Shown here: piece after piece, positions 1-9,515 of the stretch | How the letters are laid out: every line of letters starts with the position of its first letter | How positions within the stretch are numbered: position 1 is the first letter of the stretch | Assembly: GCF_001446935.1 (NCBI RefSeq) | Contig: NZ_LKKK01000011.1 | Location: 496,001 to 560,000, forward strand | From: Pseudomonas sp. TTU2014-080ASC | GTDB lineage: Bacteria; Pseudomonadota; Gammaproteobacteria; Pseudomonadales; Pseudomonadaceae | DNA: 64,000 nucleotides | Direction: 5' to 3' | Notes under the pieces: model-generated | The model's input: the letters and a program-made list of their open reading frames with translations, nothing else | Told to the model about the DNA's origin: nothing | The model's database searches: none | Position numbers and translations under genes: made by a program

Positions 1-1268
1 CGCTGGGGATTCTGGCCGCTACGCAGGCAATGGCAGAAGGGCAAGCCGACTCTCAGGGATTTGTAGAAGACAGCCATCTGGATCTGTTCTTTCGCAATGC
101 TTATATCAATCGCGATTACAAAAATGGCCGTGATGATAAGGCCGAGTGGGGGCAGACAGCTGAAGCCTACTTCAAGTCCGGCTTTACGCAGGGCACTGTT
201 GGTGTAGGGGTTGATGCATTTGCGCTGTATGCAGTGCGCTTGGATGGCGGTAAGGGCAGGGCTGGCGCCGGTGGTATCGACTTCTTCAAAGTCGGTGACA
301 GCGGTGAGGCCGCTGATCAACTGTCCCGTCTGGGCGGTGCGGTGAAATTCCGCGTATCCAACACCGTGCTGAAGTACGGTGATCAGATGCCGCAATTCCC
401 TGTGCTGAATTACGACAACTCGCGTCTGCTGCCTGAAAGCTTCACCGGTACGTTGCTGACCTCGAAAGAAATCGAAGGTCTGGAAATCAACGTCGGCCGC
501 TTTACTCAGGAAACCCGCAAGAGCACCAGTTCCCGCGACAGTGGTGAATTGGATCGACTCGACGTGTGGGGGATCGCTTATCAATTCACCGATAACTTCA
601 AGGCGTCTTACTACGGCACCAATGTCGACAACGTGCTGGATCGTCATTACGTCAACATGAACTACATCATCCCGATCAGTGAAGGGCGTTCACTGACGCT
701 GGATTTCAATGATTACTACAGCAGCTTTGACAGTGACTTCGGTAAATCGCTGAATGTTGGTACAGATGGCAGCCAGAGCGGCAAAAACAACATTTGGAGC
801 CTGGCGGCGACTTATGCCTTTGGCGCACATGCCATTACCTTGGCGCATCAGCGCAGCACCGGTGACAGCGGCTACAACTACGGCGGTTATCAGAGTAACG
901 GTTGGGTCGGTGACGGTGGCACCAGTATCTTCCTGGCCAACTCCTACTGGTCTGACTTTAACGCCGAAGACGAGCGCTCCTGGCAGCTGGCGTATGACTT
1001 GGATTTCGCTTCCTATGGGATTCCAGGTTTGAGCTGGCGCACCGCTTACGTACGTGGTGACAACATCAATGACCGTTCCGGTCGTGGTGATGGCAGCGAG
1101 CGTGAGATCTTCAACCAAGTGAAATATGTGGTGCAGAACGGTCCGGCCAAGGACCTGAGTGTGCGTGTGCGTAGTTCGGTTCTGCGCGTTTCCAATAACG
1201 CCAGCAACTACAACGCCGATGGTAATGAAGTGCGGGTGTTTGTGGATTACCCGGTCAACGTGTTCTAA
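1..1268 (+). CDS. OprD-family outer-membrane porin (5' partial)
   Basis: The gene enters from the left edge; the reading frame is open from base 3 and the first visible codons (LGILAATQAMA) look like the end of a signal peptide, so the true start lies outside the window. The mature part begins with the GFVEDS motif seen after the signal peptide of OprD/Opd porins, and the protein ends in an aromatic residue (VNVF), typical of outer-membrane beta-barrels. The family forms substrate-specific 18-strand channels for basic amino acids, peptides or carboxylates; the substrate cannot be told from sequence here. It is related to the second porin at 33154-34419. A hairpin follows the stop codon. Confidence 0.9.
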   Translation, partial: LGILAATQAMAEGQADSQGFVEDSHLDLFFRNAYINRDYKNGRDDKAEWGQTAEAYFKSGFTQGTVGVGVDAFALYAVRLDGGKGRAGAGGIDFFKVGDSGEAADQLSRLGGAVKFRVSNTVLKYGDQMPQFPVLNYDNSRLLPESFTGTLLTSKEIEGLEINVGRFTQETRKSTSSRDSGELDRLDVWGIAYQFTDNFKASYYGTNVDNVLDRHYVNMNYIIPISEGRSLTLDFNDYYSSFDSDFGKSLNVGTDGSQSGKNNIWSLAATYAFGAHAITLAHQRSTGDSGYNYGGYQSNGWVGDGGTSIFLANSYWSDFNAEDERSWQLAYDLDFASYGIPGLSWRTAYVRGDNINDRSGRGDGSEREIFNQVKYVVQNGPAKDLSVRVRSSVLRVSNNASNYNADGNEVRVFVDYPVNVF

Positions 1269-1275
1269 GCCACTT

Positions 1276-1308
1276 AACCTCTCAACCTGAGCCTCAGGTT
1301 GAGAGGTT
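1276..1308. terminator. Perfect 15-bp inverted repeat between convergent genes
   Basis: A 15-bp perfect stem (AACCTCTCAACCTGA and its complement) with a 3-base GCC loop starts 7 bases after the porin stop. There is no T-tract on either side, so intrinsic termination is likely but not certain; it lies between convergent genes and could serve both. Confidence 0.6.
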
Positions 1309-1319
1309 GCCTCCTGCGG

Positions 1320-1724
1320 CTATTGGCTCTCTGGCCAGAGCCGCAGTGGCTTGCCAGACGCAGGCCACAATTGCAGCTGCTCAGTAGCAGAAAAGTCCCA
1401 GCGTTCTACTTGGCTGAGGCTGGAAAGAAAACGTGATTCCTGTTCCATCAGCGCTGGTGCGCACATCTTCCGGGTACTGCCCGGCGCTTCGAAACGTATC
1501 GAATGGCCTTCCAGCGTGTAGTTGGCAAACCAGTGGTTGCAGCCTGCGTTGCCGTAGGCACGTCCGTCATCTCCCAGCGTAATGGTGAGGTGGCTGCGGT
1601 CGATCAGAGGGCGTTCGCCAATCCACTCTACTTGATAGGTGCGCTCAGTTTGTAACTGTGGGGCGGAGCTTGCACATCCGGCCAGTGCGGCAGGGAGCAG
1701 GCAGGCTGTCAGTAATGGTTTCAT
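1320..1724 (-). CDS. META-domain (HslJ-like) lipoprotein
   Basis: A 134-residue lipoprotein. The start at 1724 is chosen because it gives a classic lipoprotein signal (MKPLLTACLLPAALAGC, lipid-bearing Cys at residue 17); a longer frame exists upstream but overlaps the preceding gene. The remainder resembles the META/HslJ domain: a GxAYGNAGCNHWFANY-like core followed by a second Cys in RKMCAP, probably disulphide-bonded in the periplasm, and a short beta-rich tail. HslJ-type proteins are linked to heat shock or novobiocin resistance in E. coli; the role here is unknown. The start codon overlaps the stop of the zinc-ribbon gene upstream by 4 bases, so the two are probably co-transcribed. Confidence 0.75.
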   Translation of the reverse strand: MKPLLTACLLPAALAGCASSAPQLQTERTYQVEWIGERPLIDRSHLTITLGDDGRAYGNAGCNHWFANYTLEGHSIRFEAPGSTRKMCAPALMEQESRFLSSLSQVERWDFSATEQLQLWPASGKPLRLWPESQ

Positions 1725-2161
1725 GTTGCCTCCTTGGTCATGCAGGCGGGGCAAAGGTGCTTGTCGCTTTGATTCTGCCAGCCAAGCTCCTTGATGCGAG
1801 CCTCAGCAGCTGGCGCATGGGCTTTTTTGCCCAGCGTTGCATCGACAGCAAATTCAAAGTCTAGTTGCTTGCCGCAGCTGTCGCAGTCGACCTTCCAATT
1901 AAAGATCGCCAGTTCTTTAAATGCCGGTCCGGTGGCTACCGCGACCCACTGGCCGCGCGGATTGATCAGGTGCCGGACTTTATCAGTGTGCAAGCGCATG
2001 GACAGGTCACGGCTGCCTTTGAGGCTGACCAGCAGCGTGTCGCCGCTTTGAATCGAGCCGCCGTTGCCAGTGACTTGATAGCGGCCCGGGGCAAGGGCGC
2101 GGCATTCAATCAGGGTGTGTTCGGGGTTGAGCAGGTTGTAGCGAAAGTCGTGTTCGGCCAT
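1721..2161 (-). CDS. Conserved hypothetical protein with C-terminal zinc ribbon
   Basis: A 146-residue protein starting MAEHDF. I do not recognise a named family. Visible are a beta-rich N-terminal part (about residues 1-75), then two CxxC-type pairs, CDSCGK near residue 96 and CPACM near residue 138, which would form one zinc site. The start at 2161 is preceded on the minus strand by GGAGGAC, a good ribosome-binding site; upstream extension of the frame is antisense to gacS and unlikely. It overlaps the META lipoprotein gene by 4 bases and lies 91 bases downstream of gacS on the same strand. Confidence 0.7.
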   Translation of the reverse strand: MAEHDFRYNLLNPEHTLIECRALAPGRYQVTGNGGSIQSGDTLLVSLKGSRDLSMRLHTDKVRHLINPRGQWVAVATGPAFKELAIFNWKVDCDSCGKQLDFEFAVDATLGKKAHAPAAEARIKELGWQNQSDKHLCPACMTKEAT

Positions 2162-2215
2162 GAGTCCTCCAAAAGTGTGCGAATGATAGGGACTTTTGTC
2201 GGCAGATGCGCGTCT

Positions 2216-2236
2216 GGCTGGCTTTTGCGGCCAGCC
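2216..2236 (-). terminator. Weak hairpin downstream of gacS
   Basis: A 7-bp stem (GGCTGGC/GCCAGCC) with a 7-base loop sits 17 bases past the gacS stop. No T-run follows, so this is only a possible terminator. Confidence 0.35.
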
Positions 2237-2252
2237 TGAGCGCAGCAGCAGG

Positions 2253-5000
2253 TCAGTTGACCTCGTCAGCTTGGGCAGCTTTGGCCAGGTTGAGTATGGC
2301 GTTGTCCAGATCTTCCAAGGCCTGCGCAGTGCCGGGGTCGTCTTGCTTGAGCAGGGTTTCGCAGCGCTGGCAGGCCGCACGCAGCTGTGGTACCCCGCAG
2401 TAGCGGGTGGCACCGTGCAGACGATGCACGCGTTCAATCAGAGCATCACGGTCATTGTTTTGTCGTGCCTGGAGAATGGCCTGGCGATCGTTATCCAGCC
2501 CAGCCAGCAGCATGCCTATCATTTCTTTGGCCAGGTCGGCCTTGCCTGCAGCGAGGCGGAGGCCTTCTTCCGCATCAAGTACTTTAGAGGCTTCGCCTGA
2601 GTGGGCAGTTGTGCGCGGCTCGCTGTTCTGTCTGAGTGAGAACCCGGTCCACTTGAGCAGCACCTGCGCCAGCTGCCGCTCGTTGATAGGCTTGGTCAGG
2701 TAATCATCCATTCCGCATTGCAGCAGGGTGCGCTTTTCGTTAGCCAGGGCATGTGCGGTCAGGGCAATGATGGGCGTGTGCGGGAGGCTGTTCTGGGCTT
2801 CCTGGCGGCGGATTTCTTCAGTGGCCTGACGGCCATCCATGCCGGGCATCTGCACGTCCATAAAGATCAGGTCAAAGTGCTGTTGCCCAGCCATTTCCAC
2901 TGCTTCATAGCCGTTCTCGGCGGTATGTGCCTTGGCCCCCAGATCGTCCAGCAGTGTCTGCACCAGCAGGAGGTTGGCCGGGTTGTCGTCCACGCAGAGG
3001 ATCTGTGGGACATGTCCGTTATAAACGGGGCGCTCGCTGAACTGCTGCTGGGAAGGATTGATCAGTCCGGCCAGTGAGAGCTGAAGCTTGCGTGTGCAGG
3101 CCGGTTTGACATGCAGCTGTTGGTGCGGGTCGTCGAGCAGGTTTTGGTAGAGCGCTTGCTCTGTGGTCGGGCACAGCAGCAGAGTGTTGCAGCCAAGAAC
3201 TTTGAGCTCCTGTACTGGGCTTTCCAGGTGTTCTGGCAAGAAGCTTTGGCTGCTGACACCCAACACGGCGAACTCAATCGGGTCCGGGCCAATCTGGGAG
3301 TCACGGATGCTGTCAATCAGATCAGGCAAGCGGGCATAGCTGTTTACCCGCATGCCGCAGTCTTCGAGCTGGTGTTGCAGAGCCTGGCGGGCCAGTTCGT
3401 GGGCTTCGAAAATGGCGATGCGGCGGTCGACCAGTTGCGGTTGTGGCAAATCATCGTCGTCATTGCGGGCTCTGGGCAGGCTCAGGCTGATCCAGAATTC
3501 TGAGCCTTCATCCGGGGTGCTTTCTGCGCCAATCTCGCCGCCCATTTGTTCAATCAGGCGCTTGGAAATAACCAGTCCGAGACCGGTGCCGCCAGCCTGG
3601 CGGCTGTGGGAGTTGTCCGCCTGGGTGAAGGCCTGAAAGAGCTCTCGCAAGTCCTTGTCGCTCAGACCAATGCCTGTGTCCTGCACGCTGATGCGCAATT
3701 GGGCACGGTCCGCGCTTTCATCCTCAAGCATGGCGCGGACCACAATGCTGCCCGCCTGAGTGAATTTGATCGCGTTGCTGACCAGATTGGTCAGAACCTG
3801 TTTGATTCGCAGCGGATCACCAATGAGCGAGAGGGGCGTGTCGCGGTACACCAGGCTGAGCAGCTCGAGCTGTTTGGCATGGGCCGACGGCGCGAGGATG
3901 GTGAGGGTGTCCTGCAGCAAGTCGCGCAGGTTAAAGGGAATGTTTTCGAGGACCAGCTTGCCTGCTTCGATCTTCGAGAAGTCGAGAATCTCGTTGATGA
4001 TGCCCAGCAGGCTGTCAGCCGATTTTTCGATGGTGGTCAGGTAGTCCAGTTGGCGTGGGGTGAGCTCGCTTTTCTGGAGCAAATTGGTAAATCCGAGAAT
4101 GCCATTGAGCGGAGTGCGGATTTCATGGCTCATGTTGGCGAGGAATTCGGACTTGATGCGGCTGGCTTCTAACGCCTCTTTGCGTGCCAGGTCGAGCTCG
4201 ATGTTCTGGATTTCGATGGTTTCCAGATTCTGACGAACGTCTTCGGTGGCCTGGTCAATGCTGTGCTGCAGCTCTTCCTGTGCGTTTTGCAGGGACTCGG
4301 CCATGAGGTTGATGCCAGCGGCCAGTTCATCCAGCTCCTGGCTGCCTAATGGTGGCAGGCGGGTTTTCAGGTTGCCTTCTTTAAGCTGAGCGACGCTCCG
4401 TTGAATTTGCCGCAGCGGGTAGCTGATGGAACGGCTCATCCGTGCTGCCAGCAAGCCGGTGATGATCAAACCCATGGTGATCAGCAGGATGCTGGTCAGC
4501 AGGCTGCGATAGCCGCTGACCAGGGTATTGGTGTGGGACAGTTCGAGTTCTACCCAGCCCAGCGGCGGATTATTGGGGGCCAGAGGCGTTTCGCTGGTCA
4601 GGTTGAGGTGGTGTTGATAGACCGGCATCAGAAAACGGGTCGACTCTTGGCCGGAGTTTTGCGCCAACAGTTGGTTTTGCGCAGGCATAGGGCTGAGCAT
4701 TCGTGGGCCGGAATGGGCCAGCAGGCTGCGGTCGGCGCTGAAAAAACTCACGGAGCGCACATCTGGCTGCTCCAGTGCCTGTTCAGCAATGCGCTGCAAA
4801 ATGTCTTGCTTGCCTGTGCTCAGTGCAGGGGCGCTGAGAGGTGCCAGCTGTTGGGTGATCAGCTGGCCGCGCTGCAGCAGTTGTTCGTGCAGGCCCGACC
4901 ATTGCATCCATGTAAAGTAGCCGCCCAGTATCAAGGCGAGCAGCGTGGCTGGCAGTAGCGTGAGTAGCAGTACCCGGCTTTTGATGCCCAAATCCTTCAA
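2253..5000 (-). CDS. gacS: Hybrid sensor histidine kinase GacS
   Basis: A 915-residue unorthodox sensor kinase that controls the GacA/Rsm regulon. Order of parts: membrane segment at residues 9-32, periplasmic sensor region, second membrane segment at about 165-188, HAMP, HisKA with [10 protein letters not shown] (phospho-His292), HATPase with DTGIGL and GGTGLGL boxes, receiver domain with [10 protein letters not shown] (phospho-Asp715), and a C-terminal HPt domain with RLHGA (His862). The start is TTG at 5000, chosen because AGGAGG lies 8 bases upstream and the N-terminus [17 protein letters not shown] matches GacS proteins. GacS passes phosphate to GacA, which is not in the window. It is divergent from the pirRS-type operon. 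Confidence 0.95.
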   Translation of the reverse strand: MKDLGIKSRVLLLTLLPATLLALILGGYFTWMQWSGLHEQLLQRGQLITQQLAPLSAPALSTGKQDILQRIAEQALEQPDVRSVSFFSADRSLLAHSGPRMLSPMPAQNQLLAQNSGQESTRFLMPVYQHHLNLTSETPLAPNNPPLGWVELELSHTNTLVSGYRSLLTSILLITMGLIITGLLAARMSRSISYPLRQIQRSVAQLKEGNLKTRLPPLGSQELDELAAGINLMAESLQNAQEELQHSIDQATEDVRQNLETIEIQNIELDLARKEALEASRIKSEFLANMSHEIRTPLNGILGFTNLLQKSELTPRQLDYLTTIEKSADSLLGIINEILDFSKIEAGKLVLENIPFNLRDLLQDTLTILAPSAHAKQLELLSLVYRDTPLSLIGDPLRIKQVLTNLVSNAIKFTQAGSIVVRAMLEDESADRAQLRISVQDTGIGLSDKDLRELFQAFTQADNSHSRQAGGTGLGLVISKRLIEQMGGEIGAESTPDEGSEFWISLSLPRARNDDDDLPQPQLVDRRIAIFEAHELARQALQHQLEDCGMRVNSYARLPDLIDSIRDSQIGPDPIEFAVLGVSSQSFLPEHLESPVQELKVLGCNTLLLCPTTEQALYQNLLDDPHQQLHVKPACTRKLQLSLAGLINPSQQQFSERPVYNGHVPQILCVDDNPANLLLVQTLLDDLGAKAHTAENGYEAVEMAGQQHFDLIFMDVQMPGMDGRQATEEIRRQEAQNSLPHTPIIALTAHALANEKRTLLQCGMDDYLTKPINERQLAQVLLKWTGFSLRQNSEPRTTAHSGEASKVLDAEEGLRLAAGKADLAKEMIGMLLAGLDNDRQAILQARQNNDRDALIERVHRLHGATRYCGVPQLRAACQRCETLLKQDDPGTAQALEDLDNAILNLAKAAQADEVN

Positions 5001-5080
5001 TGCAAGATCCTCCTGGAGATTGAATAGGCAGTGTAGCGACTCATGTCGTGAGAATCTTTAGGTGAGTAGGGACAAAATCT

Positions 5081-5099
5081 AGGTAGAATAATTCGCATT
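5081..5099. promoter_or_regulatory. Candidate Fur box upstream of pirR
   Basis: The 19-base site AGGTAGAATAATTCGCATT matches the palindromic consensus AATGAGAATAATTCTCATT at 15 of 19 positions and lies 22 bases upstream of the response-regulator start, where it could overlap the promoter. It suggests iron repression of the two-component operon. Confidence 0.6.
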
Positions 5100-5121
5100 T
5101 AGATTAGTCGAGGGCTGCGCG

Positions 5122-5829
5122 TTGTCCTGTCATGCTCCTGCTGCACGAATATTGGTGGTCGAGGATGACCCCTTGTTGGCATCACACCTGCAAAAATGCC
5201 TCACGGATAAGGGCTATCAGGTCACTCTGAGTCAGGATGGTGGGGAAGGGCTTGAGTTGGCTCGCAGCGGCAACTTTGATCTGATCCTGCAGGATATTTT
5301 GCTGCCCGCTGTCAGTGGTCTGGAGGCATTACAGCTGCTGCGCCAGAACAATGGCGTACCAGTAATTTTAATGTCGGCGCTGGGAGAGGAGCAGGACCGC
5401 ATCGCTGGTTTTAGCCAGGGAGCGGATGATTACCTGCCCAAGCCTTTCAGTTTGAATGAGCTGCAGGTGCGGGTCGAGGCAGTGCTGCGCCGTGTGGCCT
5501 ACGAGCGTTCGGAGCCTGCCAGTTTCAGCGCAGACCCTCAACTGCAGTTTGATGAGCGCCGTACGGATGTCTCGAAGCAGGGCGTCTGGGCTGGTCTGAC
5601 CACCACCGAATACCGGCTTTTGGAAGCACTGTCCCGAGATGAGGGTGAGGTGCTGACCAAGCCGTTTCTCTACCAGCAGGTTTTGCACCGGGTTTACTCG
5701 CGGCATGACCGCAGTCTGGATATGCATGTCAGTCATATCCGCCGCAAATTGCAGGACATCGGTTATACGGCAGGGCGCATCGATACGGTGTGGGGTAAGG
5801 GCTATGTCCTGACGCGGCTGGACGCATGA
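5122..5829 (+). CDS. pirR: OmpR-family response regulator, PirR-like
   Basis: A 235-residue two-domain regulator. The receiver domain has acidic residues in VVEDD and phospho-Asp58 in QDILLP, plus the conserved Lys in LPKPF. The C-terminal winged helix (about 145-232) carries TTTEYRLLEAL and HVSHIRRKL, typical of OmpR/PhoB DNA-binding domains. The start is TTG, the only start codon before an in-frame stop 30 bases upstream, but the ribosome site is weak. Its stop overlaps the kinase start (ATGA), so translation is coupled. By position between gacS and a TonB receptor it corresponds to PirR, which activates siderophore-receptor expression in P. aeruginosa; a candidate Fur box precedes it. Confidence 0.85.
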   Translation: MSCHAPAARILVVEDDPLLASHLQKCLTDKGYQVTLSQDGGEGLELARSGNFDLILQDILLPAVSGLEALQLLRQNNGVPVILMSALGEEQDRIAGFSQGADDYLPKPFSLNELQVRVEAVLRRVAYERSEPASFSADPQLQFDERRTDVSKQGVWAGLTTTEYRLLEALSRDEGEVLTKPFLYQQVLHRVYSRHDRSLDMHVSHIRRKLQDIGYTAGRIDTVWGKGYVLTRLDA

Positions 5830-7169
5830 CTTTACCCTCACGCCATTCACTGCTGTGGAAACTGGTGGCTGTGCTGAGTTTGTTCTGCGTGCTGCTAATC
5901 AGCCTTAATGTGGACCTGTTTACGCGTTTGCATGAGGCCAACGCACGTCTGGATCAAGAGGCCAGGCAGGAGCTGTTGAGCTGGCGCGATGAGGCTCAGC
6001 AGGCCTGGTTTGACGGCGGACGCAGCGGTGTTGATGCGTTTCTTATCCGCCTCTGGGACCGTGAGCAGGTCTGGGCAGCGGTGCTGGACAGTCAGTTTCA
6101 CTCATACTCATCCAGAGCGCTTAGTGAAGAGGAACGCCGCCGTCTCAACTATGCCCGAAACCTGGACGGTATGTTTGGCCGCCCGGGTAGTCGCCCAAGT
6201 TTTCTTGTGCCGTTGCAAGGGCTTGATGGGTATCTGGCCATTGAGTTGCCGCAACGATTAGATCCGCGACGCAATATGCCAATGTGGGAGCTGATCTTGC
6301 ACCGTATTGTGCCGATCGTGCTGGCACTGCTTGTGGGCCTGTTGCTGTACCGTATTTTGATCGGGCCGCTGCGTATTCTCCATCATCAGGCCAATGCCTT
6401 GAGCGCGGGAAATCTGTCTGCCCGCGCAGGGGCTCAAGCGACTGCCCGGCGGGATGAACTCGGTGGTTTGGCCCGGGCTTTTAATCAGATGGCGGGACGC
6501 CTTGAGAGTACGGTCAAGTATCAGCGCCAACTGCTGCACGACCTGTCCCATGAGTTACGCACGCCCTTAAGTCGTTTGCGGGTTGCCGCAGAGAGTGAGC
6601 GGGATGTTGAGGCCATGCGCCAGCGCCTTGAGCTGGAAGTCGAGGGCATGGAAAAGCTGGTGGCTGACACACTGGAGTTCGTCTGGATGGGGGACGAACA
6701 ACTCAAATTGCCGCTGGAAGCGGTTAATGTCAGCCACCTGTGGGGCGTGGTAAGAGAGAACGCCAGTTTCGAAACCGGCTGGCCGCTGGAACAAATGCCT
6801 TGCCACCTTCCGGAGGACTGTCAGGTTCTCGGGCACCTTAACGGCTTGGCCCAGGCGCTTGAGAATATCCTGCGCAATGCCATTCGCTATTCGCCGGAGG
6901 GCGGAGTAGTGGGCTTGAGTGGCCAGCGTGAAGGGGACTATTGGCTGCTGTCGATTGAGGATCAGGGGCCTGGAGTACATCCCGATAAGCTGGACCAGAT
7001 TTTCGAACCCTTTATTCGCCTAAGTGCTGCGCGACCTGGTGGTGATGGATTTGGCCTGGGCCTGTCAATCGCCCGCCGTATGGTGGAGCGGCAGGGCGGT
7101 TTTCTCTGGGCAGAAAATGGTGACAAAGGGTTGCGACTTAGGTTCAAGTTGAAAGTGTATTCTTTGTAA
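5826..7169 (+). CDS. pirS: Sensor histidine kinase, PirS-like
   Basis: A 447-residue classical sensor kinase. A first membrane segment (about residues 9-29), a periplasmic region of roughly 125 residues, a second membrane segment (about 158-178), HAMP, HisKA with LLHDLSHELRTPLS (phospho-His242), and HATPase with N-box NILRNAIRYSPEG, DQGPGV and GFGLGLSIA boxes. It starts inside the stop of the response-regulator gene and is followed by a Fur-box-like site and the TonB receptor gene. The expected role is to sense a siderophore-linked signal in the periplasm and phosphorylate the partner regulator; the actual ligand is not visible from sequence. Confidence 0.87.
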   Translation: MTLPSRHSLLWKLVAVLSLFCVLLISLNVDLFTRLHEANARLDQEARQELLSWRDEAQQAWFDGGRSGVDAFLIRLWDREQVWAAVLDSQFHSYSSRALSEEERRRLNYARNLDGMFGRPGSRPSFLVPLQGLDGYLAIELPQRLDPRRNMPMWELILHRIVPIVLALLVGLLLYRILIGPLRILHHQANALSAGNLSARAGAQATARRDELGGLARAFNQMAGRLESTVKYQRQLLHDLSHELRTPLSRLRVAAESERDVEAMRQRLELEVEGMEKLVADTLEFVWMGDEQLKLPLEAVNVSHLWGVVRENASFETGWPLEQMPCHLPEDCQVLGHLNGLAQALENILRNAIRYSPEGGVVGLSGQREGDYWLLSIEDQGPGVHPDKLDQIFEPFIRLSAARPGGDGFGLGLSIARRMVERQGGFLWAENGDKGLRLRFKLKVYSL

Positions 7170-7187
7170 ATGAGATTTACTATCATT
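7169..7187. promoter_or_regulatory. Candidate Fur box upstream of the TonB receptor
   Basis: AATGAGATTTACTATCATT agrees with the palindromic Fur consensus at 15 of 19 positions. It begins at the last base of the pirS stop and lies 157 bases before the receptor start, giving the receptor its own iron-repressed promoter region. Confidence 0.65.
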
Positions 7188-7343
7188 TGGTGATGTATAT
7201 CATCTGCGCCGACTACGCGATCGGTGCCTCTGTGTTTTCCTGCGCACCGAACGAGTCCTGAAATTCAGCAGAGAAATACGAGCTGTACGCTTCGTGTTTG
7301 TCTCGCCCCAGCGATATTCACTCAGGCACCCCGGGAGACACAG

Positions 7344-9422
7344 ATGTCACGCAGTACACACCAGTCCGTATCCAGATTGCAGCCACGTTTTAGTAAAACC
7401 ATGTTGGCTGCCGCTGTCGCATCCATGGCATGCGTGGCGTATGCAGAAGAGCCGATGGAGCTGGAGACTGTTGTAGTGACAGCCGCTGGCTTTGAGCAAA
7501 GCGTGAAAGATGCACCGGCTTCCATTTCCGTAATCAGCGCTGAAGAGCTGAAAAAGCGCTCTTACACCGACGTGACTGATGCCCTGAAGAATGTGGCTGG
7601 TGTGCAAATCATCGGCGGCGGTGTTGAACAGTCCATCTCGATCCGCGGCATGACAGCCGGTTACACCTTGTTCCTGATTGATGGTCGTCCTGTTCAGGGT
7701 AATGATGCGTTCGGTATCCGAGGCGCTCAGGCCGGTACTCCAATCAACTTCCTGCCGCCGATTGAAGCTATTGAGCGTATCGAAGTGATTCGCGGCCCGG
7801 CATCCGCCTTGTATGGTTCCGACGCGATGGGTGGTGTGGTCAATATCATCACCAAGAAGGTGGGTGACACGATTCGCGGCAGCATCACCAGTGAATATAC
7901 CGTTGCTGACAGAAAGAACGATGTGAATGAAAACGCCTTCCAGACCAGCGCTTATGTTGATCTGCCGCTGATTCCGAATGTGCTGGCTCTGCAGCTCAAC
8001 GGCGCGATTCATGATCAGCAGGAAAGTCACTTTGTTGGAGGCAGCGACAGCTCTGCGAGCGACCCGGACTACGAGAAAGAAAACATCGGCGGCAAACTGT
8101 CCTGGAACATCAACGAAGACAACCTGCTGACGTTGGGGCATACCTACTCCAAGCAGGAGCGCACCTCCAACCCGGGCAAGAGCATCGCTGAAGATGGCAC
8201 TAAGAGCTATCGCGAGTCGGTGAAGGAAAACTACTTCCTGGCCCATGAAGGCTCTTATGGCAGCTTGAACACTAACTCGTACGTTAACTACGACAAGTCC
8301 GAAAACAAAACTTCCCTGAATGCCACTACCGGCAAGGGCATCACCTATGACGTGCTGACCGTCAACACGCAAGGTACGTACTTCTTTGACAGCCACACAG
8401 TTACTGCTGGCCTGACTCACAAGTATGAAGACCTGAAAGACGGCTCCTCCAACGGTCTGAAGCGGCCAATCGTTGCTGATCCGAACGCGGTTGTTGAAAT
8501 GAACCGCTATCAGAACTCTTTCTTCCTGGAAGACAGCTGGTCGATGACGGATGACTTCACCCTGACCCTGAGCGGCCGTTATGACGATAACCAGGCGTTC
8601 GGTGATCACTTCAGTCCGAAGGTTTACGGTGTTTATCACATCAACGAGAACTTCACCCTCAAAGGCGGTGTGACATCCGGTTTCAAGGCACCTGATCTGC
8701 GTAACGCTGCCAACGATTACGGACTGTCCTCCATGGGCGGTACAGTGATTGGTAACCCGGACCTCAAGCCTGAAAAGAGCCTGAACAAGGAAATCGGTCT
8801 GGCCTACGAGAATTTCGATTGGGGTCTGGAATCCACCCTGACCGTGTATGTCACCGACTACAAAGACAAGGTGAACCGTACCGGCAACATCTGCGACACA
8901 GTTAACAAGGTCTGTGAGTGGAATGGCACTATTTATCCGTATGAAGATCGTGGCTACACCGCCAACGAGAACGTGGATGAAGCCGAGCTGCGCGGTATTG
9001 AGTGGACTCTGGACTACAAAATCCTGGACAACCTGACTTACCGCCATAGCTACACCTTTACCGAAACTGAGCAGAAGTCCGGTGTTTACAAAGGTGAAGC
9101 GCTTAATGACACCGCCAAGCACAGCTTCAACGCCTCCCTAGACTGGGACGTTACCGAGCGCCTGAATGCCTGGACTCAGTTCAACTACCGTGGTTCGACT
9201 TCCGGCCGCTGGCAGACCGGCACCAGTGGTTCTTCCAGCAACGGCGTGACTTACCCAGCTTATCGCTTCTTTGATGTGGGGCTGGGCTACAAGGCGACCA
9301 AGGACCTGACCCTGAAGGCCGGCGTTTACAACGTGGCTAATGAAAAGGTCAACACAGACGACGGCTTCAACTACAACCTGGATGGTCGTCGCTACATCTT
9401 CTCGCTGACCCAAGCGTTCTAA
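7344..9422 (+). CDS. TonB-dependent catecholate-type siderophore receptor (CirA/VctA-like)
   Basis: A 692-residue outer-membrane receptor. The start at 7344 has GGGAGA 7 bases upstream and gives a signal peptide ending near VAYA-EEP; the longer frame upstream is non-coding. A TonB box-like segment METVVVTAA precedes the plug domain, which shows DAPASISVIS, IRGM, LFLIDGRPV and IEVIRGPASALYGSDAMGG. The 22-strand barrel ends with TQAF, terminal Phe. The plug motifs look closer to CirA/IrgA/VctA than to FepA/PirA, although the locus (after a pirRS-type pair) is that of pirA. It probably imports ferric catecholates or their breakdown products using TonB-ExbBD energy. A strong terminator follows. 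Confidence 0.88.
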   Translation: MSRSTHQSVSRLQPRFSKTMLAAAVASMACVAYAEEPMELETVVVTAAGFEQSVKDAPASISVISAEELKKRSYTDVTDALKNVAGVQIIGGGVEQSISIRGMTAGYTLFLIDGRPVQGNDAFGIRGAQAGTPINFLPPIEAIERIEVIRGPASALYGSDAMGGVVNIITKKVGDTIRGSITSEYTVADRKNDVNENAFQTSAYVDLPLIPNVLALQLNGAIHDQQESHFVGGSDSSASDPDYEKENIGGKLSWNINEDNLLTLGHTYSKQERTSNPGKSIAEDGTKSYRESVKENYFLAHEGSYGSLNTNSYVNYDKSENKTSLNATTGKGITYDVLTVNTQGTYFFDSHTVTAGLTHKYEDLKDGSSNGLKRPIVADPNAVVEMNRYQNSFFLEDSWSMTDDFTLTLSGRYDDNQAFGDHFSPKVYGVYHINENFTLKGGVTSGFKAPDLRNAANDYGLSSMGGTVIGNPDLKPEKSLNKEIGLAYENFDWGLESTLTVYVTDYKDKVNRTGNICDTVNKVCEWNGTIYPYEDRGYTANENVDEAELRGIEWTLDYKILDNLTYRHSYTFTETEQKSGVYKGEALNDTAKHSFNASLDWDVTERLNAWTQFNYRGSTSGRWQTGTSGSSSNGVTYPAYRFFDVGLGYKATKDLTLKAGVYNVANEKVNTDDGFNYNLDGRRYIFSLTQAF

Positions 9423-9441
9423 GGGTTATAGCGGGCCAATG

Positions 9442-9471
9442 ATTCCCCGGCAGTTTCTGCCGGGGAATTTT
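9442..9471 (+). terminator. Intrinsic terminator after the TonB receptor
   Basis: A 12-bp perfect stem (ATTCCCCGGCAG and complement), TTT loop and four T residues, 20 bases after the stop. Confidence 0.88.
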
Positions 9472-9515
9472 CGTATTCGCAGGTTGCTGATCCTGCTGGC
9501 GGTAATGAGGTTTGC

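Noticed and set aside
7347..9122. 591-codon open frame on the minus strand
   Set aside because: It is antisense to the TonB receptor, whose plug and barrel motifs prove the plus-strand frame; the minus frame shows no family features and arises from codon bias.
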